NCBI GenBank assembly: GCA_964599875.1
Contig: CAZRHE010000001.1
Coordinates: 62,001 to 126,000, forward strand
DNA length: 64,000 nt
DNA from: RGIG4097 sp964599875
Lineage (GTDB): Bacteria; Bacillota; Clostridia; Christensenellales; CAG-917
Reading direction: 5' to 3'
Shown piece by piece: positions 58,601-64,000 of the stretch. Numbering within the stretch: the first letter of the stretch is position 1; the number at the start of each line of letters is the position of its first letter. The position numbers were made by a program, and so were the translations under genes. The notes below the pieces were generated by a model. That model ran no database searches. It was given only the letters and a program-made list of their open reading frames with translations, and was not told the DNA's origin.

Positions 58601-61134
58601 ATATTCGTGATTTTCGCGTTGCTGGATGCGAACGCTCTGGACGCGATTTTCTTGATTTCCGCGGGGAAACTGAGAATAGAATCGTGTCCCGTGTAGTTGA
58701 CCAAAGTGTAGTTGACGACGACGAAACCGTCCTTGATGAAGGTGCCTGCGTGGCCCGTGGATTCGGTGCCGATTTCGCTTCTTATCCACTTGGTGCTGGT
58801 GAACGCGGTGGAATCAACGCTAACGATTTCGGACGCGTCCATAAACTTAATGGAAGTCACGCTGTTTGCGCCGTAGAACGCGTTAGGTGCAATAACTTTG
58901 ATTCCGGACGGAATGACCGCACTGCTCGAAGACGTCGCAAGGAATTTGTAGAAAATGCTACCTATACGGAGATAAGTGCTTTCGTCGACGTCCGTGGTTT
59001 CGGGATCGTCCGCAGGTTTGCTGTTGATAAACGCGGTTTCTTTGAGTGCGTCAGCCGCGATATATTCGAGGTTTGCACCGCCCTCTATAGTTTTGAGGTT
59101 GGTCGATTGGAAGAACGCGCAACTGCCGATTTCTTTGAACGAGTCGCCGATGGTTATCTTTTCGAGGTTGGAGAGTTTGTAGAACGCATATGGTGCAATG
59201 ACGGTCAAATTGTCGAATTCGGAACCGGACAAATCGAGTTCGGTGACGGTTTGGTCGCCGACGTAGCCGATGAGAACGGTGCCGAGAGATACGAACTCGG
59301 TGCCATTGTTTTGCGCGTAGTAGTTATACCATTCGGTGGACACGAACGCGTCTTTGCCGATAGAGGTAATTTTGGAAGTCGCGGGGTGTTTGATTTCGCG
59401 GAGGTTTGCGCAAGATGCAAACGCGGTTGCCCCGATAGTCGTGAGAGAGGTTGTTTGAGATGCGTCGATGACGTTGAGGAACATAAGGTTCAAACCTGCC
59501 GACGCACCGATTTCGGTGACGGGAAGTCCTTCGATCGTATCGGGAATCACGAGCACGTTGACGGCAGCGTCTTTGACGAGGTCGATACGCACGGTGCCGT
59601 CCGCTTTCTTCGTGTAGTTGTAAAGATATTCGGTGAAATATTTTTCTTTTTGCGCAGAGGTGAGATCTTCTTTAAGAGTCCACTTCGCATAAAGTTCGAT
59701 ATCCGCAGTCAAGGTTCCGCCGGTGTAAAGTTCGTCTTCTCGATATGCAGACGAGGTGTACCAACCTTCGACGTAGTAGCACGCTTCGCCGTCGACGATA
59801 CCTTTGACGATTTGACCTTTGAGGATTTCGGGGTCTGCGGAAACGGTGACTTTCTTTTTAGAGTCTTTCGTTGCGGAGCAGGTCGCGTAATAGTCCGCAA
59901 GATTCGCGCCGTAGGAAAGTCCGCCGAACGAGAGTTGTATGGGTTTGTCGGTGAGGTAGTTTTGAGTGTAATTAGGGTCGTACTCCGCGTCGCCTGCGTG
60001 ATAGCCGTTTGCATAGACGACGTCCATATCGAGTTGAGTTTTGTCGGTGTCGATTGCGTTATCGCCCTTGAATTCGCCGCCCATGAGATAGTAAGTCACG
60101 CTATATTCTCTGACTTCCCACATAGCGTAAAGGGTGAAGTTTTCTCCGCCGACTTTGGAGTTGAAGTTCCACACGTCGCCGGTCTTATCCGCTTTGGTGT
60201 TCCAACCTGCGAAGGTGTAACCGGTGAGAGTGTTGATATCGTGGACGTTGGGTCTGGTCACGACGCCGTTATATTTGACTGCGTTGACCGTCCAAGAACC
60301 GTTCTCCGCACCATCGGGGAGAGTGTTGTCGGTTGCGGGTGCCCAAGTATCAACGCCTTCGGGAAGGTTGATATCGAAAGTCACGCCGATATACGCGTTC
60401 GTCCAAGTTGCGGTCAAAGTCGTATTTTCGTTGAAAGTGATTGCATCCGTCGTGGAAGAGTTGTAAACAGTGCTACCCTTCTTCCAACTTTCAAGAGCAA
60501 ATCCCGATTTAGACACGGGGAATTGCGCGACGAGTTCGGACCAAGTGTAGGACGAGCCTTGTGGGACTTTTGCGGTTGCGACGTCGCCGTTGGTCGAACC
60601 GAATTGCGCCACGCCGCCGTCGAGTTTGAAGGACAACTCGATAAGGCTTGCAGTCACCCTCTCTTGCAAGTGAAGGAAGAACGAGCCTCCGATTTCGTTG
60701 CCGTCCACCGTCTTATTGACGAAAATGCTGTGGTGTCCCGCGACTTTGATCAGTTTCTTGCTTTCCGCGGTGAGCATATCTTCGGTGAGCGGTTGACCTT
60801 CGCCGACCGTGTAAACGTTCTTCTTATCCACCGTCTTCACGTAGTTGACGTGATAGAGGACGTTTTCGAGTTTGAACTCGTCGACGTAAATGTCCATAAA
60901 CACCGACGGAGCCTGCGTCACGTAAGAGAACGTGAGATAGACGGGTTCACCGGGATTCGTATCGACGTCGGGAGTCGGAGTAGTGTCCGAAGAAGTGCCC
61001 CCGCCGCCGAGAACGCCGTCAGGCAACGGTTGGGACATGTCTTGAGGTGTGGAATCGTTGTTACATGCGACGAGGACGCCGATCATGAGAACGATCAACA
61101 CGAAAATTACAGATAATTTCACGACCTTATTCAT
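55684..61134 (-). CDS. 1816-residue lipoprotein with leucine-rich (BspA) and InlB-type repeats
   Basis: Signal peptide with lipobox GVLVAC (Cys 24). Repeat units of the InlB/flg_new type follow (YTFAGWNTKADKTGDVWNF near residue 320, then CYYVEGWYTSSAYREDELY-like units), with a GDVWNFNSKV stretch of the kind seen in Listeria-Bacteroides repeats. From about residue 520 to the end, BspA-type leucine-rich repeats dominate: LTTIGATAFASCANL, VIAPYAFYKLSNLEKITI, VIAPNAFYGANSVTSIKF and ALEEIGMNAFYGCTAIASL. A beta-rich stretch interrupts them near residues 990-1200. Such proteins bind host or microbial surfaces; the ligand is unknown. The start at 61134 follows GGAGGG. Promoter at 61180-61209. Confidence 0.87.
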   Translation of the reverse strand: MNKVVKLSVIFVLIVLMIGVLVACNNDSTPQDMSQPLPDGVLGGGGTSSDTTPTPDVDTNPGEPVYLTFSYVTQAPSVFMDIYVDEFKLENVLYHVNYVKTVDKKNVYTVGEGQPLTEDMLTAESKKLIKVAGHHSIFVNKTVDGNEIGGSFFLHLQERVTASLIELSFKLDGGVAQFGSTNGDVATAKVPQGSSYTWSELVAQFPVSKSGFALESWKKGSTVYNSSTTDAITFNENTTLTATWTNAYIGVTFDINLPEGVDTWAPATDNTLPDGAENGSWTVNAVKYNGVVTRPNVHDINTLTGYTFAGWNTKADKTGDVWNFNSKVGGENFTLYAMWEVREYSVTYYLMGGEFKGDNAIDTDKTQLDMDVVYANGYHAGDAEYDPNYTQNYLTDKPIQLSFGGLSYGANLADYYATCSATKDSKKKVTVSADPEILKGQIVKGIVDGEACYYVEGWYTSSAYREDELYTGGTLTADIELYAKWTLKEDLTSAQKEKYFTEYLYNYTKKADGTVRIDLVKDAAVNVLVIPDTIEGLPVTEIGASAGLNLMFLNVIDASQTTSLTTIGATAFASCANLREIKHPATSKITSIGKDAFVSTEWYNYYAQNNGTEFVSLGTVLIGYVGDQTVTELDLSGSEFDNLTVIAPYAFYKLSNLEKITIGDSFKEIGSCAFFQSTNLKTIEGGANLEYIAADALKETAFINSKPADDPETTDVDESTYLRIGSIFYKFLATSSSSAVIPSGIKVIAPNAFYGANSVTSIKFMDASEIVSVDSTAFTSTKWIRSEIGTESTGHAGTFIKDGFVVVNYTLVNYTGHDSILSFPAEIKKIASRAFASSNAKITNIIIPVDSALEIIETEAFYGVTTLKAISFIDTDLAFPYIENNAFSGSDGEIVNANLNFYFYKTPYDRIMTSTSAAGDEDSIQSWKTFAAGNADRIKRLATESARFSSEIPVKYLSDGNAIDFSTAWAAQGLLTADGLNFVDGAIVRRTDGVERTENLPIASIIFASDAGDKGVHALSFTIGGGVDASGADYDVVSTTLNYEVFMAIDDSTIKFYHTDDNGVEQIGVPTFYTTQNSLPKKGLGVTFKYVDGTDGKLALDDEQIECSGYAPQRGDKKPLTVKINYQGLAEYSKIFEYRVDEPKNKSIKPITAFSLSVNSDATSKYKEAKFLVVMDDGKEKVVTLQDVTVISRTDAENKYGSKKIDIDTTELGYHTAGVVYGTADKGLVYSTFIYSVTLDTDANTFTYKITSAANHEAVIVGISSAHQATVAVPSKVKLNDQGKYNASATKDVEEYTIVGIANNAFKNDKKVEYVYIPYSVTWIGEDAFSGCTALKQVRSFDNKGDLKTASIGIDSLRITEETVYYVGDVTITGVVKASLNVYIPVAFTETIYRDGEGTDGCDLVEEWTRKVYLAPDALSAVTGDINLPDNEYFREYAKAYLSTDEELNANVKFYKESDSVTTSVEKFTFSNYENPDNLTANATGKATIISNANVSVIDGLIIIPAYVDADTADMKKTYSITAFDEGAFATATDYDAVCFPNTIESYNGNLGNLYGTGKSYYDVITYVYKVSDDYIYAPANHFSAAVKSIGDRAFYGCTSLGLVTETEDNTIDFSASVALEEIGMNAFYGCTAIASLDLSKTKLTEVDDGAFAGCTALVGVVLPETVKVIGNGAFEGCSELTAVSGMKNVIYIGNRAFADCSKLTTAYIPENVTLASVEVSEDEYSGLGTDAFANTSALKTVYVLSKDVAENIKMIGENNSENAGGITSDRDVVYVISSATVTDTGFLGIYEVDGEATEITVDGATYEVVKYVKKA

Positions 61135-61179
61135 ACTAACCCTCCGCGCGTAAGCGCGCAAATATAGTTATACGCTTAT

Positions 61180-61209
61180 AATATATCACTCGACTACCCC
61201 GCGTGTCAA
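61180..61209 (-). promoter_or_regulatory. Promoter of the LRR lipoprotein gene
   Basis: Minus-strand consensus -35 TTGACA (61204-61209) and -10 TATATT (61180-61185), 18-bp spacer, about 46 bp upstream of the start. A GCGCG / CGCGC hairpin at about 61146-61160 lies just before the ribosome binding site. Confidence 0.7.
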
Positions 61210-61309
61210 TAATATATTTTTCGTTTTGCGCAAATTCGGCGTTTTGAAATCGCGATTTCGACAAAATTCTCCGTTTTTCGCACCGCGATTTTTCTCCTAA
61301 AAAACGACG

Positions 61310-61335
61310 AGATCCGCCCTTTTTCGAGCGGATTT
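61310..61335 (-). terminator. Probable terminator of the acyltransferase gene
   Basis: On the minus strand ATCCGC and GCGGAT pair around a 10-nt loop, then CTCGTCGTTTTTTAG. The distance to the T run is larger than ideal. Confidence 0.5.
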
Positions 61336-61386
61336 TTATGTGAATTTCAAGCGTTATTTTCGCGCTTTTTCGACAAATTTTTCCTT

Positions 61387-62721
61387 TTATTTTTTCTCTC
61401 TTTGCTTTGCCATTTCCTCGATTGCGAGAGCGTATTTCGTGGACGCTAAATCCCCTGAAAACATCATTCTATACGTGTGTTTTCCGTCGTATAGGTCGAG
61501 CGACGAGCCAGGGAGATTGGCTATGGTGACGTAGTTTTTGACGGGGAACGAGATCAATTTGAATTCCTCTTCAACGTCCTCTCTTTCTCCGTCGCCGTCG
61601 AGGTCGTATTTCATATCGCCGATTTTATATTCCGACGCCACGTTTTTGGGACGAGTTTCGAGCGTCGAAGAAAATTCGATTTTTTCTTTATTTAGGAGCA
61701 AATTCCCTTGCGTGACGAAGCGATATCCGTTTTTATTCCCGTTTTCAAGGAACAAACTCACGGGTTTTATCAATTCGAAATCGGGATTTTCGACTTCTTT
61801 TGCGACTTCCGCCCTTTCCTGCTCGTACCAAATATCTATCCTTTCGGGGCAAACGCTGTCCGCCGTCGCGGGGACAAGCCCGCCCGTATCGGGATAACGC
61901 ACCGCGTTTCCGCATTCCGTGCAGGTAAGGATATTTCCTTTTGCGGTGATTTTGAATTCCGCACCGCATTTAGGGCAGCGATAAAGAAGTCTTTCAAGCC
62001 CCTCCGCATAGCGTTTTCCGCGGAAACGGATTCCGCTTTCGAGATGATAAATATGCTCGTTATGCGAAAGTCTTTTTTCGATTTTATCGAAAATTTCCTC
62101 GTCGGACAAGGTTTTCGTTTCCTCCGCGGACATAAGCATATCGCAATAGGACGTGATTCTGCCCGTCCTACCCGTATGCGCCCATTTAGGACGGGTAAGA
62201 CTTGCGCCCTTCGTCACGACGCTTGCGACGGGATATCCGAGCCACTTGACGAGCCTTGTAATAGAGGTTGGCATAACCCCGGTTTTGCCCTCCGCAGACA
62301 CCTTTCCTTCGGGACAGAGTATGACCGAAATGCCCGCGTCGAGATAGCGTTTTATATTCTTTATGCAGGTGTAATCCGCAAAGTATTGCTTTTTGGTTAT
62401 TGCGTGATAGCCCTTTATGACCTTCGCGAAAATCGGCGTGGAATACATCATATTTTCAGCCACGACGAAACTGATTTTTTTGTAGAAAAACGGCGGAGTG
62501 AAATAGGCGAAATCGAGCGCGGACGTATGATTGCACAGCACGAGCATCGCGCCCTTTTTCTTTTGTGCCTCGAATTCCTTCGTCTTGACCGCGTGAGCGT
62601 TGAAACGAAGTCTTAGCACTGCGCAAATGAATATAAGCAAGAGATAATGTCGGGGCGACCACATCTCTTTCATCTTTGCCTTTTTGGATTTTTTATCTTT
62701 AACGTCGTTTGAATTTTTCAT
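61387..62721 (-). CDS. 1-acyl-glycerol-3-phosphate acyltransferase domain with zinc ribbon
   Basis: 444 residues. A membrane-bound N terminus (HYLLLIFICAVLRL) is followed by the acyltransferase motif CNHTSALDFAYF (HxxxxD near residue 87), ICPEGKVS-type motif VILCPEGKVSAEG near residue 159, and VVTKGASLTRPKW. A zinc ribbon, CPKCGAEF near residue 254 and CTECGNAV near residue 272, and a C-terminal beta region of about 150 residues follow. The core would make phosphatidic acid in the membrane; the extra half is not part of standard PlsC. The start is preceded by GAGGATA. A promoter with an unusual spacer lies at 62738-62766. Confidence 0.82.
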   Translation of the reverse strand: MKNSNDVKDKKSKKAKMKEMWSPRHYLLLIFICAVLRLRFNAHAVKTKEFEAQKKKGAMLVLCNHTSALDFAYFTPPFFYKKISFVVAENMMYSTPIFAKVIKGYHAITKKQYFADYTCIKNIKRYLDAGISVILCPEGKVSAEGKTGVMPTSITRLVKWLGYPVASVVTKGASLTRPKWAHTGRTGRITSYCDMLMSAEETKTLSDEEIFDKIEKRLSHNEHIYHLESGIRFRGKRYAEGLERLLYRCPKCGAEFKITAKGNILTCTECGNAVRYPDTGGLVPATADSVCPERIDIWYEQERAEVAKEVENPDFELIKPVSLFLENGNKNGYRFVTQGNLLLNKEKIEFSSTLETRPKNVASEYKIGDMKYDLDGDGEREDVEEEFKLISFPVKNYVTIANLPGSSLDLYDGKHTYRMMFSGDLASTKYALAIEEMAKQREKK

Positions 62722-62737
62722 AGTTATCCTCTGTGAA

Positions 62738-62766
62738 ATTATACTATAAAACCGCCCTCTTGTATA
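62738..62766 (-). promoter_or_regulatory. Promoter of the acyltransferase gene, related in spacer to the twin promoters
   Basis: Minus-strand -35 TATACA (62761-62766) and -10 TATAAT (62738-62743), 17-bp spacer. The spacer holds GGCGGTTTTATAG, close to the GGCGGTTTATAAGA of the promoter at 35163-35198. It lies next to the stop of the upstream gene. Confidence 0.6.
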
Positions 62767-63795
62767 TCACTTTTTTTCGAAGATTAAATCCGACGAATTT
62801 CGTTTTATTTCGCCGAGTTTTTCAAAGTCCATAGCGGCGACGTAAAACTTCTCGATTTCGAGATGAAAACCCCTTGCCGTAGAGAGATAATCGCAAGCGA
62901 TTTTGATTTGCTCGTTGCGTAGGTCTGCCGTGCGTTTCATAGTGTATTTATCCGCGCCGCTCTCTGCAAAAGCGAGGTCGACGTTTTCTGTTATTCTCCC
63001 CGCTTTTCCTACGTCGTCGGTCAGCGCGACTCCCCCGATTTCCACCCCTTTTATCCTGTCGGGGACAAGCGGATTCAGCATAATTCCGTCCGCGACGGCG
63101 ACGTTTACGACTTCCTCGAAAAACGTTTGTTTCGCACTCTCTCCGCCCTTGATAAGATAGGTGTTTTTCTCCGTCAAATAGTCGTAGAGATTCACCTCTC
63201 CGTCGGGTGTGATTGCGGATGAAAATCTCGTTCGTTGCGGATACTTTTCCCCGTTTCCGCACCTCTTGCCTTTGGCGTTCAAATCGTATGCGATTTCCCT
63301 TGCAAGCCCTCTTATTTTCCGCTTGTCGAGTTTCTCTTCGCTCATCCTTTCGAGTTGCCGTTGATAGCACAAAGCGATGTTTAAGTGGTCGTATGCGCAC
63401 GAATAACTACGCTTTTTGTCGTTTAGCAACTTTTTGACCTCATCCCCGCATCCCTTGATTTCGTCCCTGTCGATACAGTCCGCAAGGTTGACGATTTCAT
63501 CCTTGATTTTAGGGATAGTCGGGTCGAGCATATGCGGTGCGGTGCCGTCCACGACGACCTTATTTATATCCTTTATATACACGCCGTCGAGGCTTGTAGG
63601 ATCCCCCGAGCAATACCAGTTTTCCACCTCGTATCCAAGCGCAATCGCACGCGCCGAAATCTCTTTCATAAACGTACTTTTTCCCGTCCCCGCACCGCCT
63701 TTCAAGATGACTACGCCGTCCGCGTCCGCAAGTGCTTTTTCATACAAACTGTAAAATCCTTTTCCGCTGTTTCCTCCGAGAAAAAATCTTTCCAT
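62767..63795 (-). CDS. P-loop ATPase of unknown function (PRK06851-like)
   Basis: 342 residues. The Walker A motif GGAGTGKSTFMKEI is at residues 35-48 and a second P-loop-like sequence, LIKGGESAKQTFFEEVV, near residue 218, so the chain appears to consist of two similar halves, each with an FLGG- or YL-type start. The rest has INKVVVDGTAPHMLDP near residue 85. The family is common in Firmicutes, often in sporulating species, with no known role. The start at 63795 is chosen because GAGGTG lies 5 nt upstream; a GTG at 63801 in the same frame has no site. I am confident in the ATPase, less in the family. Confidence 0.75.
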   Translation of the reverse strand: MERFFLGGNSGKGFYSLYEKALADADGVVILKGGAGTGKSTFMKEISARAIALGYEVENWYCSGDPTSLDGVYIKDINKVVVDGTAPHMLDPTIPKIKDEIVNLADCIDRDEIKGCGDEVKKLLNDKKRSYSCAYDHLNIALCYQRQLERMSEEKLDKRKIRGLAREIAYDLNAKGKRCGNGEKYPQRTRFSSAITPDGEVNLYDYLTEKNTYLIKGGESAKQTFFEEVVNVAVADGIMLNPLVPDRIKGVEIGGVALTDDVGKAGRITENVDLAFAESGADKYTMKRTADLRNEQIKIACDYLSTARGFHLEIEKFYVAAMDFEKLGEIKRNSSDLIFEKK

Positions 63796-63883
63796 ATACA
63801 CCTCACGATTTATCCTATGACGGAATTTCCATTCTCGTCAACACGTGCGAAAAATAGGCATAAGATACGGTATGGAGGATATT

Positions 63884-64000
63884 ATGGCAGAATATATAGT
63901 GAAACAAACGGATGAAAGGACCTTCTTTTTGGCGCAGTCGTTAAAGGGGATTTCTCCCCCTAAAAACACGTGGATTTTCGCGCCCAATCTGACTATAAGC
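63884..64000 (+). CDS. Start of a gene running off the right edge, function not recognised
   Basis: An open reading frame of 39 codons without a stop reaches the window end. The ATG at 63884 is preceded by GGAGG 6 nt upstream, a strong site, and the frame reads MAEYIVKQTDERTFFLAQSL and on to NTWIFAPNLTIS. It faces away from the P-loop gene and so shares its upstream region. The part seen is too short to name; the N-terminal EY.V..TDERTFFLAQSLKG looks like the start of a soluble enzyme. Confidence 0.65.
   Translation, partial: MAEYIVKQTDERTFFLAQSLKGISPPKNTWIFAPNLTIS

Overview
The window comes from a mid-GC, Gram-positive, anaerobic bacterium of the Clostridia type, probably from a gut-like, carbohydrate-rich habitat. 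Supporting signs are strong GGAGG ribosome binding sites, SigA-type promoters, many lipoproteins with a Cys lipobox, sporulation genes yabP and yabQ, a Na+-pumping oxaloacetate decarboxylase, hydrogenase-type nickel chaperones, and GH30/GH2 sugar loci with LacI and AraC regulators. The taxonomic placement is inferred from gene content only. No rRNA, tRNA, IS element, prophage or CRISPR array was seen.

Layout, left to right. (1) 17-4342: minus-strand operon for a biotin-dependent Na+ pump (oadA, oadG, a free biotin carrier, oadB) ending in birA. (2) 4415-9556: a fused ABC transporter on the minus strand; on the plus strand an Mrp/NBP35 ATPase, a TSCPD protein and a C45-type amidohydrolase. (3) 9540-14765: a decayed HTH fragment; a minus operon of an HxxxDG acyltransferase, a short alanyl-tRNA synthetase and a PHP phosphatase; yabP-yabQ on the plus strand; a small unknown gene. 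(4) 14837-16322: a cobalamin riboswitch controlling a DUF4430-type lipoprotein and an ECF S-component-like membrane protein, a likely vitamin B12 uptake unit. (5) 17571-30790: one long minus operon, lacI - binding protein - two permeases - ATPase - extracellular GH30 - lipoprotein - intracellular GH30 - DUF3592 - repeat lipoprotein. It would cut a beta-glucan-like or related glycan outside the cell, import the fragments and finish them inside. Two lipoproteins share a repeated ~130-residue domain that I do not recognise. (6) 31031-35198: a stand-alone MsmK-type ATPase and an operon of HAD phosphatase, CAT-like acetyltransferase and TIR-like protein, both driven by nearly identical 36-bp promoters. 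(7) 35337-42189: a small acidic protein with a DUF2130 protein; then hypB-hypB-oxidoreductase-hypA; then a plus-strand NERD protein. (8) 43035-53374: a metallophosphoesterase and a complete hexuronate operon (uxaC, uxuA, uxuB, eda, kdgK, GH2, GPH transporter) divergent from an AraC regulator. (9) 53456-64000: trmO, a glycerophosphodiesterase, a YdcF-like protein, an 1816-residue leucine-rich-repeat lipoprotein, an acyltransferase with a zinc ribbon, a P-loop ATPase and the start of one more gene that runs off the window.

How the parts fit: the two sugar loci feed glycolysis and KDPG/pyruvate; the decarboxylase can turn oxaloacetate into a Na+ gradient, which the GPH-type symporter could use; biotin and cobalamin supply are wired to local genes (birA, B12 riboswitch). 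The strongest candidates for undescribed biology are the repeated domain of the GH30 operon, its ATPase with a 245-residue C-terminal extension, the TIR-like protein in a HAD-CAT-TIR operon, and the hypB-hypB-oxidoreductase-hypA unit.
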